A program made the translations under genes and the position numbers. A stretch of DNA of 47,830 nucleotides from JBEVJK01 sp040510195 (lineage in GTDB: Bacteria; Pseudomonadota; Alphaproteobacteria; Rhizobiales; Rhizobiaceae). Of this stretch, positions 8,013 through 16,929 are shown in pieces (the first letter of the stretch is position 1; each line of letters starts with the position of its first letter). The stretch spans positions 1 to 47,830 of the forward strand of contig JBEVJK010000051.1 in the NCBI GenBank assembly GCA_040510195.1. The letters run 5' to 3'. Under the pieces are notes generated by a model, which was not told the origin of the DNA, made no database searches, and saw only the letters and a list, made by a program, of their open reading frames with translations.

Positions 8013-9275
8013 TTGGAACGCCAACTATACTGCCGCGACCGCAGTTGGGGGCATCGCCTGGAAAAGGACAGTCTCTCCGGCAGGGAGTTCGTCGCGCTCG
8101 TGGCCGCCTTGATGGCCATCGAGGCAATCGCGATCGACATCATGCTGCCGGCGCTACCCGACATCGGCGCGGCCTTTCAGGTGGCCGATCCGAACGACCG
8201 CTCGCTCGTGCTGACGGCGTTCCTCATCGGCTTCGGCTTGCCGCAGCTGGTGTTCGGGCCGCTCTGCGACCGCTTCGGCCGGCGCGGTCCGATCCTGGCC
8301 GGTCTTGCGGTCTACATCGTCTGCGCCTTTGGCTCCCCCGCCGTCGAGAGCTTCGCGACGCTGCTCTGGGTTCGCTTCGCCCAGGGCGTCGCTGCGGCGG
8401 TGATCCGCGTGGGCATTCTGTCGGCCGTCCGCGACCGCTACAGAGGCGCGGCGATGTCCGAGGTCATATCGGTCGCCATGTCGATCTTTCTGCTGGTCCC
8501 TCTGATCATGCCCGGCGTCGGGCAACTGATCCTGCTCGCAGGGCCGTGGGAGCTGATCTTCGTCGCCATGGGCGTCGTTGCGGCGGCGGTGGCCGTGTGG
8601 ACCGTGCTGCGCTTGCCGGAGACGCTCGCCAGGGGTGACCGCAGGCCGCTCAGCTTCCGCAGCCTCGCCGAGGGCTTTGGCATGGTCGTCCGCAACCGAA
8701 CTGCCTTTTTCTACGGCCTGTCGGGCATGTTCCTGCTCGGCATCATCCTCGCGCTGATCAACACGTCTCAGCAGGTCTTCGTCGACATTTACGGGCTGGG
8801 TCCGCTCTATCCCGTCGCCTTCGCCGCAATGCCAGGAGCTGCCGTTCTCGGATTCCTCACCAATTCGCGACTGGTGGCGAAATTCGGTATGCGCAGGCTT
8901 GCGCACGGTGCGATGCTCCTCTTTCTCGTCGGCAGCATCGCCTGGCTTGTCATGGTTCAGATGGCGATTCCGCCGCTTTGGCTCTTCCTGCTGATGGTCG
9001 TGCTGGTCACGCCGATGGTGACGTTCGTCTTTCCGAACACCGGGGCGCTCGCCATGGAGCCGTTGGGAGCCGTTGCGGGCACGGCATCCGCCATCTTCGG
9101 AGCCATCCAGACCGTCGGCGGGGCGATCCTTGGCTGGGCCGTCGCCCAGTCGTTCGACGGGACGCTCACGCCGGTGATCGCCAGCCTCTGCATCTTCGGC
9201 ACTTGCGTGATCGCTTGCTTCCTGGTCGCCGAGCGGGGGCGCCTGTTCGGCAAAGGGTCCGTCGTCAATCCATAG
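8013..9275 (+). CDS. MFS multidrug efflux transporter (Bcr/CflA type)
   Basis: An integral membrane protein of about 400 aa with 12 predicted helices. The first helix contains AIAIDIMLPALPDIG, the typical start of Bcr/CflA drug:H+ antiporters; motif A follows as GPLCDRFGRRGP. Proton-driven efflux of drugs or small metabolites is the family role. The start is uncertain. No ATG occurs in frame before helix 1. TTG at 8013 is used here; CTG at 8058 behind a GGGGG stretch would also give a normal-length N-terminus, and the frame is open back to 7884 inside the GST gene. A small upstream frameshift hiding the true start is possible. The gene converges on the SDR gene with only 9 nt between stops. 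Confidence 0.8.
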   Translation: MERQLYCRDRSWGHRLEKDSLSGREFVALVAALMAIEAIAIDIMLPALPDIGAAFQVADPNDRSLVLTAFLIGFGLPQLVFGPLCDRFGRRGPILAGLAVYIVCAFGSPAVESFATLLWVRFAQGVAAAVIRVGILSAVRDRYRGAAMSEVISVAMSIFLLVPLIMPGVGQLILLAGPWELIFVAMGVVAAAVAVWTVLRLPETLARGDRRPLSFRSLAEGFGMVVRNRTAFFYGLSGMFLLGIILALINTSQQVFVDIYGLGPLYPVAFAAMPGAAVLGFLTNSRLVAKFGMRRLAHGAMLLFLVGSIAWLVMVQMAIPPLWLFLLMVVLVTPMVTFVFPNTGALAMEPLGAVAGTASAIFGAIQTVGGAILGWAVAQSFDGTLTPVIASLCIFGTCVIACFLVAERGRLFGKGSVVNP

Positions 9276-9284
9276 CAAGCCAAG

Positions 9285-10016
9285 TCACACCTGGCGCATG
9301 CCGCCGTCGACGCACAGCTCGGCACCGGCAATGAAGCTCGCCTCGCCGCTCAGGAGAAACAGCACCGCGGCCGCGATTTCCTCGGGACGCGCCATCCGAC
9401 CGAGCGGGATGTGGCCGACCAGCGCTGCTCGCACGTCAGCCGGCTGTGCGGCCAGCAGGGCGGTGTCGGTCGGGCCCGGGCTCACGACGTTGACGCGAAT
9501 GCCGCGCGGCGCGAGTTCCGCCGTCCAGGTGCGGGCATAGGAGCGCAATGCCGCCTTGCAGGCGGAATAGGTGCCGTAAGAGGGCACGCCCGCCGTGTCC
9601 GAGGCCGAGCCGACGAGCACGACGGAGCTGCCGTCGCCCATGATGCCGACCGCCGCCTTCAGGCCGAGCACTGAGCTGCGGACATTGATCAGGAAATGCC
9701 GCTCGAAGTGCTCCGGCGTTTCCTCGGTCAGCAGCGCCGGTTCTGAAATGCCGGCGTTCAGGACCAGCGCGTCGATGCGGCGGTGCTCCTTGCGGACGGT
9801 GGCGATGGCTTCCGCCACGGCCTCCGGCACGCTGGCATCCGCGACGACGCCCCGCGCCCCGCGTCCGATCGTCTCGGCGGCCCGCTCGACCTCTTCGGCG
9901 TGCCGCCCGGTGAGAAAGACCGCCGCACCCTCGGCTGCCAGCCGCTCCGCGATGGCGAGGCCGATGCCCCTGGCGCCCCCCACGACCAGCGCCACCTTGT
10001 CTGTCATTCGAGCCAT
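9285..10016 (-). CDS. SDR family NAD(P)-dependent oxidoreductase
   Basis: A 243-aa classical short-chain dehydrogenase. Visible are the cofactor motif GGARGIG near the N-terminus, LNAGIS (the NAG structural motif), the catalytic Ser in VGSASD, YSACK (YxxxK) and the SPGPTDT loop. After the Val-Gly core the dinucleotide pocket shows GRH, which favours NADP-like binding only weakly. The ATG at 10014-10016 has AAGGA about 7 nt upstream; 11 further in-frame codons upstream lack a ribosome site. The start lies inside the 3' end of the amidohydrolase gene (13-nt overlap), so the two are translationally coupled and probably act on the same substrate. Confidence 0.9.
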   Translation of the reverse strand: MARMTDKVALVVGGARGIGLAIAERLAAEGAAVFLTGRHAEEVERAAETIGRGARGVVADASVPEAVAEAIATVRKEHRRIDALVLNAGISEPALLTEETPEHFERHFLINVRSSVLGLKAAVGIMGDGSSVVLVGSASDTAGVPSYGTYSACKAALRSYARTWTAELAPRGIRVNVVSPGPTDTALLAAQPADVRAALVGHIPLGRMARPEEIAAAVLFLLSGEASFIAGAELCVDGGMRQV

Positions 10017-10954
10017 CGCGCCGTCCTTTGTGTCGGAACCCGGAACCACGCCGCAGCGGTTCCTCGAAACATCGCGTCCTTCTCGTCATCCGAAAAGCCG
10101 GAGACGATACGCTCATAGGCGTCGTAAAGCCGCTCGAACCCATAGGACAGCCCATCGATGGGAAGATGGCTGCCGAACATGCAGCGCGCCGGACCGAACG
10201 CTTCGATCACCGCCAGGATCCAGGGGGCGACCTCCGCCTCGTTCCAGTCGAGGCCGAAGACACACTCGACGGCAGAGATGCTGGCGCAGGTGTTGTCGCA
10301 ACCGCCCAGCGCCAGCATAGCCGTGCGCCAGCGGGAGAACCCTTCGGCGCTGCGGTCCGTCGGCCAGCCCATCACGGCTATGGTGAAGTCGATCTCGGGA
10401 TGAGCGCGGACCACGGCGACCAGCTCCGGCAATTGCGGGGCGAACACCTCTAGCCCGCAGCGCAGATCGAGGCCGGCGAGCGCGCCGAGCCCCTCGAGCC
10501 AGCCCGGGTCGCTCATGAAATCGGGGCGCGCTGCCATCCTGCGGAGCGGTGTCCGTTCATCCCAGCCGAGATGCTGGCGCACAGCCGCGAGGCCTCGAAC
10601 GTCCCGGTAGGCCTCGAGCCGCTGCTGCAAGTCCGGATCGGCGAAGTCTACCAGCCCGACAAGCGCAACCGGCACGGGGGAGGACGCGGCAAGCTGCTGC
10701 GCCCAGGCCATCTCTGCCACCCTGTCCGCGGCGATGAACTCGTGCCAGACCAGCCCTGAAACGTCGCGCGACTGCGTGGCGCGGAGGTAATCGTCGAGAC
10801 CATAGGCTCGCGGCAGTGGGCCATAGTCCCCGACCAGCGCCTCGAAGATCGGGTCGCGATGCTCGAAGATGCCATAGCGAATCGCTCGGCTGTCGTAGAG
10901 GTGCAGATGGGAATCGACGATCTTTCGCCGGGTCGGCGAGGTCTCGTGCGGCAT
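10004..10954 (-). CDS. Amidohydrolase family protein (COG3618-like lactonase/hydrolase)
   Basis: A 316-aa TIM-barrel metal hydrolase of the amidohydrolase-2 group. The N-terminus has the metal-binding VDSHLHLYD (HxH) motif. Further on come a VRQHLGWDE segment and a C-terminal MFGSHLPID segment that supplies the late barrel residues. Relatives include 2-pyrone-4,6-dicarboxylate lactonase and sugar-lactone hydrolases. GGAGG precedes the ATG by about 9 nt. It is coupled to an SDR gene, an arrangement common in sugar or sugar-acid pathways where the dehydrogenase makes a lactone that this enzyme opens. The exact substrate is unknown. Confidence 0.85.
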   Translation of the reverse strand: MPHETSPTRRKIVDSHLHLYDSRAIRYGIFEHRDPIFEALVGDYGPLPRAYGLDDYLRATQSRDVSGLVWHEFIAADRVAEMAWAQQLAASSPVPVALVGLVDFADPDLQQRLEAYRDVRGLAAVRQHLGWDERTPLRRMAARPDFMSDPGWLEGLGALAGLDLRCGLEVFAPQLPELVAVVRAHPEIDFTIAVMGWPTDRSAEGFSRWRTAMLALGGCDNTCASISAVECVFGLDWNEAEVAPWILAVIEAFGPARCMFGSHLPIDGLSYGFERLYDAYERIVSGFSDDEKDAMFRGTAAAWFRVPTQRTARWLE

Positions 10955-11065
10955 CGGGCTTCGCCTCCGACCGAAATCCGCTTTGTCAGACGTCTGCGTT
11001 CTGGGTGCTCATCGAACGATCCAATCAGGCCCAACGGGGACTGTCCAGGTCCGTCGGCAAGCAGT

Positions 11066-11641
11066 TCAAGACGCACCTTCGGTCGCAGCGAATTTCGCGA
11101 GCAAATGCCGCATTGTCAGGGCATTCCTCGGCGCAAAGCCTCCGTAGTCGTTGTTGAAATAGACCCACGCCCGCGTTGCGATCATCCCAAAATCTTCCAC
11201 GAGGGCCTTCGTTCCCTTGAACCTTTTGATGTGAGTGATCAGCTCGCAGACCTTCACCGTATAGACGAAGCTTCGCTGTCCAGGCTGACGACGCCAGGCC
11301 TTCACATTTGCCACGGTCGGCCAGGAATAGAAGGACGCGTTGATCTCGACCGCGTCGAATTGCTCGGTGTAGTGATCGAACCATGCACCAGTAGGCAGGT
11401 CGGTCGGGTAAAATAACCCGCGCCATTTCCAGTAGAACCATCCGGAACAGCCGACATAGACGGTTTTCTTGAAGCTGGGGGCCGGGCCCTCGGGATCCTC
11501 TTGCGTCGCCGCTCGTCGAGCCGCATGCATTTTGGCGGCTCGGTCGACATTTTCCACTCGCTGCTTTTCGCGGCGCCGCAACCGGCGTTCCCGGCGCTCC
11601 TCAGGACCCAATGGCTTCCGCTCGATGATGTCCGCGCTCAT
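11066..11641 (-). CDS. DUF72 family protein with internal in-frame deletion
   Basis: A 191-aa product starting at an ATG with GAGG 5 nt upstream; 18 more codons upstream (to 11695) are open. A basic N-terminal extension is followed by the DUF72 opening YVGCSGWFYWKWRG, the VEINASFYSWP strand and the ITHIKRFKG segment. After DFGMIA the sequence passes directly to TRAWVYFNND, a motif normally found about 100 residues later. The central part of the barrel is therefore missing while the frame is kept. The product is unlikely to fold as a complete DUF72 barrel, so the gene is probably decaying or a misassembled copy. DUF72 function is not established. Confidence 0.7.
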   Translation of the reverse strand: MSADIIERKPLGPEERRERRLRRREKQRVENVDRAAKMHAARRAATQEDPEGPAPSFKKTVYVGCSGWFYWKWRGLFYPTDLPTGAWFDHYTEQFDAVEINASFYSWPTVANVKAWRRQPGQRSFVYTVKVCELITHIKRFKGTKALVEDFGMIATRAWVYFNNDYGGFAPRNALTMRHLLAKFAATEGAS

Positions 11642-11792
11642 GCCGACCTCAACGCCGGAGCAGCCGGATGGGTCCGGCGGTGCGTCGCTCTCCAACGAAT
11701 TTGGTCTTGATTGACTGGTCCCTGTCGGAGTGGCACGGCGTCGTTCGTCAATGAGTCACGCGCGCCGTGGCCGCCACTGGGAAGGGATCACA

Positions 11793-12197
11793 ATGACAAC
11801 ATCCGCAATGCATTGGGTCGGCCGCGTCCTCACGGGTCTGTTTGCCCTGTTCATGCTCGGGGCGTCGATAGCGCCGAAGCTGCTCGGCATGCCGGTTGCC
11901 GAGGAAACCATGGCCCAACTGGGGTGGCCGGCCGGCTTTTCCTTCATGATCGGGCTTGTCGAGCTCACCTGCCTCGTCCTCTATCTCATCCCCCGGACCA
12001 GCCTGCTCGGTGCGGTCCTCATGATGGGGCTGCTGGGTGGCGCGATGGCGACGCAGATCCGCGCGCAAAGCCCACTCTTCAGCCACGTCCTGTTCAGCAT
12101 CTATCTCGGGCTGTTCATGTGGGGTGGCCTTTGGCTGCGGGATCAGCGCCTGCGGGCTCTCTTTCCCATTGCCGGCGGGCAGTCCGACAGGAGCTGA
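11793..12197 (+). CDS. DoxX-like small membrane protein
   Basis: A 134-aa protein with four hydrophobic helices: VLTGLFALFMLGASI, FSFMIGLVELTCLVLYLI, LLGAVLMMGLLGGAMAT and HVLFSIYLGLFMWGGL. The ATG at 11793 is preceded by GAAGGGA with 6-nt spacing. The LLGMP-A-E segment after helix 1 and the four-helix pattern fit the DoxX/DUF6790-like group. Members are inner-membrane proteins of mostly unknown role, some linked to thiosulfate:quinone reductase or oxidative stress. It is a single gene here, divergent from the DUF72 gene and about 90 nt before adenylate cyclase no. 2. Confidence 0.75.
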   Translation: MTTSAMHWVGRVLTGLFALFMLGASIAPKLLGMPVAEETMAQLGWPAGFSFMIGLVELTCLVLYLIPRTSLLGAVLMMGLLGGAMATQIRAQSPLFSHVLFSIYLGLFMWGGLWLRDQRLRALFPIAGGQSDRS

Positions 12198-12289
12198 TGC
12201 ACTGGCTCGCCCGGGCTAAAGTGCCGAATGGACTTGGAGGCGGCATACCACTAGAACGTCCTAGAGCATGACAGGAAGCGACCGCGGCA

Positions 12290-14059
12290 ATGTCCAAGGA
12301 GCCTATTCAGCGTCGGCTCGTCGCCATCCTGGCGGCTGACGTCGTCGGCTACAGCCGGCTCATGGAGCTGGACGAAGCCAGCACGATGACCGACCTGAAG
12401 ATGCGCTGGGCCGAAGTGGTGGAGCCCGTCGTGGCCAGCCATCAGGGCCGCATTTTCAAGCGGATCGGGGATGGCATGCTCGTCGAGTTCGGCAGCGCCG
12501 TTGCCGCCGTCGAATGCGCGGCGGAGCTGCAGAAGGCGATGGCCGCCGTGCATGACGACGATCCCGCCGATCGGCGCATCATGCTGCGCATCGGCGTCAA
12601 TCTCGGCGACGTCATGGTCGAGGGCAGCGACCTCTACGGCGACGGCGTCAACGTCGCGTCCCGCATAGAGGGACTTGCCGTTCCGGGCGGAGTGGCGATC
12701 TCGAACGCCGTCCACGAGCATGTGCACGGGCGGGTCAGCATCGATTTCGTCGACAGCGGCAGCCACGAGGTCAAGAACATCGAGCGTCCGCTGCACATCT
12801 GGAGCTGGTCGCCGAATGCCGAGGCAACCACCGCGTCGGCGGGCCGGGCGCCGCACCCGCCGCGGAGCAAGCCGTCGATCGCCGTCCTGCCGTTCGACAA
12901 CATGTCGGAAGATTCCGAGCAGGGCTACTTCGCGGACGGGATCACCGAGGACATCATCACGGACCTTTCCAAGGTCTCCGGTCTCTTCGTCATCGCCAGG
13001 AATTCCTCGTTTGCCTATCGGGGCCAGGCGCCGGACGTTCGCAAGGTCAGCCGGGAGCTCGGCGTCCGCTACGTTCTGGAAGGGAGCGTGCGCAAGGTCG
13101 CCGGCCGGGTCCGCATCAACGCGCAGATGATCGACGGCACGACGGGAGGTCACCTCTGGGCCGAGCGCTTCGACCGCGACCTGGAAGATGTCTTTGCCGT
13201 CCAGGACGAGGTGACCCGGACGATCGTCGATGCGCTCAAGGTGAAGCTGACCGCCGGCGAGGAGGCGCGGCGCGAAAACCGCGCCAAGGTCGATCCGGAA
13301 GCCTACGATCTGCTCGTTCGCGCCCGCCAGACGGTCTTGCAGCTGCGGCCCGAGGCGGCCAGGGAAGCGCGCCGGATGCTTGAACGGGTGATCGAGATCG
13401 ACCCGGATCTGGCGCTCCCCTATGCGCGGCTCGCCATCATCAGCTTCGCCGAGTATGCCAATCGTTGGAACGATGCGACCGACGACAACCTCAAGCGGGC
13501 GCTGGAATTGGCGCGCAAGGCCGTCGACACGGACGCGACCGAGCCGCAGGGTTTCGTCTCGCTTTCGATGGCGCTGTCCTGGCTGCGGCGCCTCGACGAA
13601 GCGCAAGCGGCCGCGGAGCGGGCCGTCGCGCTTGCACCCAACCTGGCCGATGCCCAGACCTGCCTTGGCAACATCCTCGACTTCCAGGGCCGGCACGAAG
13701 ACGCCGTCGCTCACTATACGCGGGCATACCAGCTCGACCCTCAGTTCGACATGTCCCTGCACTTCCTCGGACGGGCTCTGCTCGCGCTTGGTCGGTTCGA
13801 CGAGGCGGAGACGGCCTTCAAGCGGCGCCTGACGTTGACGCCGCGCTCGGACATGTCGCGCTTCTATCTTGCGTGCCTCTGCGGTCTTACCGGACGCCAC
13901 GAGGATGCGCGCCGCTACTGGCAGGAGACGCTGAACGTCAACCCCGACTTTTCGGTCGAACACCTTCGCCAGGCCTTGCCCTACAAGGATCCTGCTCTGG
14001 TCGATCGCCTCGTCGACGGCCTGCGCAACGCCGGCATCGCCTTGCAGTCGTTTGTTTAG
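12290..14059 (+). CDS. Adenylate cyclase with TolB-like and TPR domains
   Basis: A 589-aa protein common in rhizobia. Residues about 8-170 are a class III cyclase domain with metal Asp17 (AADVVGYSR), KRIGDG (substrate Lys and second metal Asp) and SDLYGDGVNVASR (Asp, Asn and Arg at canonical spacing), so all catalytic residues for ATP are present. Residues about 190-330 are the TolB-N/FlgO-like module (KPSIAVLPFDNMSED ... GVRYVLEGSVRK ... HLWAERFDR-x-LED-x-FAVQDEV). The C-terminal half consists of TPR repeats. No transmembrane helix is seen, so it should be a soluble cyclase regulated through its protein-binding repeats. GGAAG precedes the ATG. It is closely paralogous in plan to the cyclase at 25321-27093. 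Confidence 0.9.
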   Translation: MSKEPIQRRLVAILAADVVGYSRLMELDEASTMTDLKMRWAEVVEPVVASHQGRIFKRIGDGMLVEFGSAVAAVECAAELQKAMAAVHDDDPADRRIMLRIGVNLGDVMVEGSDLYGDGVNVASRIEGLAVPGGVAISNAVHEHVHGRVSIDFVDSGSHEVKNIERPLHIWSWSPNAEATTASAGRAPHPPRSKPSIAVLPFDNMSEDSEQGYFADGITEDIITDLSKVSGLFVIARNSSFAYRGQAPDVRKVSRELGVRYVLEGSVRKVAGRVRINAQMIDGTTGGHLWAERFDRDLEDVFAVQDEVTRTIVDALKVKLTAGEEARRENRAKVDPEAYDLLVRARQTVLQLRPEAAREARRMLERVIEIDPDLALPYARLAIISFAEYANRWNDATDDNLKRALELARKAVDTDATEPQGFVSLSMALSWLRRLDEAQAAAERAVALAPNLADAQTCLGNILDFQGRHEDAVAHYTRAYQLDPQFDMSLHFLGRALLALGRFDEAETAFKRRLTLTPRSDMSRFYLACLCGLTGRHEDARRYWQETLNVNPDFSVEHLRQALPYKDPALVDRLVDGLRNAGIALQSFV

Positions 14060-14132
14060 CCGCTGCGAAACGCGAAAGCGGGGGCAAAGTTTCGTCGGTG
14101 TCGTCACAAGGGCGAGACAGGTAGGCCAAAGC

Positions 14133-15029
14133 TCAGGAGAGGGCGCGGCGTGCTCCGGAGGCCACCGGCTTCTCGGCGTCGGCAAGCGCCAGATAGACGA
14201 TCGCCGCCAACACGACGACGGCGCCGGCGGCGCCGATAGGCGAGATGCGCTCGCCGATCAGCACCGCTGCACCGGCGGCCCCGAACACGCTCTCCGCGCT
14301 GACGATCACCGCCGCATGGCTGGCCGAGGTGAAACGCTGCGCCACGGTCTGCAGGCCGAAGGCCAGCGCGGTGGAGAAAATGCCGAGAATGGCGAGTTCA
14401 GGCGCCGCGGCGCGGATCCCCGGCAGGGACAGGTCGCCGAAGACGAAACCGAGCGGGAGGAGCAGCAAGGCCGAACCGGCGAACTGCGCCGCCGCAGTGG
14501 CCAGCGGGCGGCCAAAGGTTTGCATGTGGCGGCCGAGCTCGACCATCCAGACAGCGTAGAGGCCGGCAGACAGGATGGCGGCGAGGTCGCCGCGGGTGAC
14601 CTCGCCGGCCAAACCGCCGGACAGGAGGAAGGCACCGGCAAGCGTCATCGCTGCCGCGAGCGCCACGGCGGCGGACGGACGCTCCCTGACGAGCAGCCAG
14701 GCGGCCAGCGGCGTCATGACCGACGCCGTGTTGACGAGGAAGCTCGCATTGGTCACCGAGGTGCCCAGGTAAGCGGTCTGCTGAACCGCCATGGCGCCGC
14801 CGAACAGGGCCGCCACCCGGGCCAGGCTGCGCCACCATCCGGCGACGGAATGGCCGCGCGGCTCGAGCAGGATCACCAGCGGCGCCAGCAGCGCGGCGCC
14901 GATCAGCGAGCGCAGGCCGGCAGCGCTCAGCGGATCGAGATGCTCTAGCACCGTCTTCTGGGCGACGTTGCCCAAGCCCCAGAAAGCCGCCGCGAGCAGC
15001 AGCAGCAGGTTGGCCGCCGTCCTAGACAT
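14133..15029 (-). CDS. EamA/DMT family transporter
   Basis: A 298-aa membrane protein with ten hydrophobic helices in two EamA halves. The N-terminal half starts LLLLLAAAFWGLGNVAQK; the second half contains LAGEVTRGDLAAILSAGLYAVW and the typical SAESVFGAAGAAVLIGE-x-ISP segment. The ATG at 15027-15029 gives the family's usual length of about 300 aa; upstream codons to 15137 are Pro/Arg-rich and unlike a signal. These carriers export amino acids, purines or other metabolites; the substrate cannot be predicted. The gene is convergent with adenylate cyclase no. 2 and divergent from the CNB-oxidoreductase gene. Confidence 0.88.
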   Translation of the reverse strand: MSRTAANLLLLLAAAFWGLGNVAQKTVLEHLDPLSAAGLRSLIGAALLAPLVILLEPRGHSVAGWWRSLARVAALFGGAMAVQQTAYLGTSVTNASFLVNTASVMTPLAAWLLVRERPSAAVALAAAMTLAGAFLLSGGLAGEVTRGDLAAILSAGLYAVWMVELGRHMQTFGRPLATAAAQFAGSALLLLPLGFVFGDLSLPGIRAAAPELAILGIFSTALAFGLQTVAQRFTSASHAAVIVSAESVFGAAGAAVLIGERISPIGAAGAVVVLAAIVYLALADAEKPVASGARRALS

Positions 15030-15107
15030 GGCGTCGCTGCCGCGTTGTGGTGGTGGTTGCAATGGCACGAACCGGCAAGGGCTTGGCCTCCGGGTGGGGG
15101 AGGAAGG

Positions 15108-15123
15108 CCCGGCGAACGCCGGG
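15108..15123. promoter_or_regulatory. Perfect 7+2+7 inverted repeat in divergent EamA/oxidoreductase region
   Basis: CCCGGCG and CGCCGGG are separated by AA. The repeat lies about 80 nt upstream of the EamA start and 127 nt upstream of the oxidoreductase start, in the 220-nt space between the divergent genes. It could be an operator or a leader hairpin. No regulator gene is adjacent. Confidence 0.4.
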
Positions 15124-15249
15124 TCGATCACCGGCATACAGAAGCGGCGGGCGCGGCGATGTGAAGCGGGTCACAGACAGGCAGAGCAAGCGCATGAGGT
15201 GGTCGAAGGCACTTCAAAGCGCGGCCACTCGAAGCTACGGTGGGCCGCC

Positions 15250-16914
15250 ATGACACAAATTGCCGGTGCCTCCCTCGCGAGCCGTCGCGACCAGATGTTT
15301 CCGACACTGACGCCGGCCGATCTCGGCCGAATGCGGCGGTTCGGCGAGCCCGCTTCCTATGAGGCGGGCGACTATGTCGTGAGAGCCGGCAGCGTATCGC
15401 CCGGCCTGATCGTCGTCGCCTCGGGACGGATCGAGGTGACGCAGGACGGCCTTTCCGAGGCCATCGTCACGCATGGTCCGGGCAATTTCTCGGGCGAGCT
15501 CGCCCAGCTGTCCTCGCGGCCCTCCCTGGTCGACGCCCGGGCGATCGAACCCGTCGAGGCCCATGTCATCCCGTCGCGGCGGCTGCGGGACCTGATGATC
15601 CAGGAAGCCGATCTGGGCGAACGCATCATGCGGGCACTGATCCTGAGGCGGGTCGGCCTGCTGGAGAGCGGCGCCGGGGGGCCGATCGTCGTCGGGCAAG
15701 CCGGCAGCGGAGACGTCTTGAGGCTGCAGACCTTCCTCACCCGCAGCGGCCTGCCCTACCGGCTGCTGGATTCTGACGGCGACCCCTGCGGCCAGACCCT
15801 GGTCTCGCGGTTCCACGTCGATCCCCATCATCTGCCGATCGTGCTCTGCTCGAACGGCAAGCTGCTGCTCAACCCGAGCGACAACGAGCTGGCGCGCTGC
15901 ATCGGCCTGGTGCGGCCGATCGATCCGGCGACGCTCTACGACGTCGCGATCGTCGGCGCCGGGCCTGCCGGGCTCGCGGCCGCCATGTATGCCGCGTCGG
16001 AAGGCCTGACGGTCCTGGTCGTCGATTGCCGCGCTTTCGGCGGACAGGCCGGCGCGTCGATGCGGATCGAGAATTATCTCGGGTTCCCAACGGGTATCTC
16101 AGGCATGGCGCTCATGGCGCGGGCCTACAATCAGGCGTTGAAGTTCGGCGTGGAAACGGCCATACCGGACGAAGCGGTCCGCCTGGGCATTGCGGGGGAG
16201 GCGCCGGGCGCGCATTACCTTCTAAGGGTCGGCGAGGACGAGACGGCCAGCACGCGTGCCATCGTCATCGCCACCGGCGTGCGCTACCGGCGCCTCGACA
16301 TGCCGAATCTCGCCGAGTTCGAGGGAACGTGCGTGCACTATTGGGCGTCACCCATAGAGGCCAGGCTGTGCGAGGGGCAGGAGGTGGCCCTGGTCGGTGC
16401 CGGCAACTCGGCCGGGCAAGCCGCCGTCTATCTGTCGAGCCAGGTCCGGAAGGTGTGGATCCTGGCACGGGGCAAGAACCTGGCGGCGAGCATGTCCCGC
16501 TATCTGGTGGAGCGCATCGAGGCGCAGCCCAACATCGAGGTTGTGACCGAGGCCGTGGTCAGCGGGCTGGAAGGTCGCGACGGCCAACTGGATGCGATCC
16601 GCTGGGCAAGAGGTGGCGAGGAGGAGAGGTGTCCGATCCGTCACCTGTTTCTGTTCATCGGCGCCGATCCCAACACCGACTGGCTCCAGCAGAGCGGAAT
16701 CGCGCTCGATGCCAAGGGCTTCGTCGAGACCGGGGCCAACGGAACCGGCCGCCATCCGCTGGAGACCAACCGTCCGGGCGTCTTTTCGATCGGCGATGTA
16801 CGGTCGGGCTCCATCAAGCGGGTTGCGGCAGCCGTCGGCGAAGGTGCCCAGGTGGTGGCGGCGCTGCACGCCTATCTCGCGTCCACCGGACGTTCACCGC
16901 TGCAACCGACCTGA
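15250..16914 (+). CDS. Cyclic-nucleotide-binding FAD-dependent oxidoreductase (thioredoxin-reductase-like)
   Basis: A 554-aa fusion. Residues about 15-140 form a cyclic-nucleotide-binding (CRP-like) beta-barrel, with GDYVVRAGSVSPGLIVVASG and FSGELAQLSSRPS where the phosphate-binding cassette is expected. Residues about 235 onward form a thioredoxin-reductase-type flavoprotein: FAD motif IVGAGPAGLAAAMYAASEG, FGGQAG-x-S-x-RIENYLGFP, NADPH motif LVGAGNSAGQAAVYL and the closing FSIGDVR. At the place of the redox CxxC it reads CVHYWAS, so only one cysteine remains and normal thioredoxin reduction is unlikely. ATG 15250 is preceded by GGTGGG. The next gene, 15 nt on, encodes a UBP-type zinc finger protein. 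cAMP control is plausible with three cyclases in the window, but that is inference. Confidence 0.88.
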   Translation: MTQIAGASLASRRDQMFPTLTPADLGRMRRFGEPASYEAGDYVVRAGSVSPGLIVVASGRIEVTQDGLSEAIVTHGPGNFSGELAQLSSRPSLVDARAIEPVEAHVIPSRRLRDLMIQEADLGERIMRALILRRVGLLESGAGGPIVVGQAGSGDVLRLQTFLTRSGLPYRLLDSDGDPCGQTLVSRFHVDPHHLPIVLCSNGKLLLNPSDNELARCIGLVRPIDPATLYDVAIVGAGPAGLAAAMYAASEGLTVLVVDCRAFGGQAGASMRIENYLGFPTGISGMALMARAYNQALKFGVETAIPDEAVRLGIAGEAPGAHYLLRVGEDETASTRAIVIATGVRYRRLDMPNLAEFEGTCVHYWASPIEARLCEGQEVALVGAGNSAGQAAVYLSSQVRKVWILARGKNLAASMSRYLVERIEAQPNIEVVTEAVVSGLEGRDGQLDAIRWARGGEEERCPIRHLFLFIGADPNTDWLQQSGIALDAKGFVETGANGTGRHPLETNRPGVFSIGDVRSGSIKRVAAAVGEGAQVVAALHAYLASTGRSPLQPT

Positions 16915-16929
16915 CCGGGAGGAGCCACG

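Noticed and set aside
14060..14132. A terminator between adenylate cyclase no. 2 and the EamA gene
   Set aside because: Only a 5-bp stem with a long loop can be drawn (CCGCT/AGCGG), which is too weak to call.
12251..14185. A 644-codon open frame on the minus strand opposite adenylate cyclase no. 2
   Set aside because: It lies antisense to a gene with a full set of family motifs, its protein is Arg/Asp/Gly-biased without recognisable domains, and such frames arise readily in GC-rich DNA.
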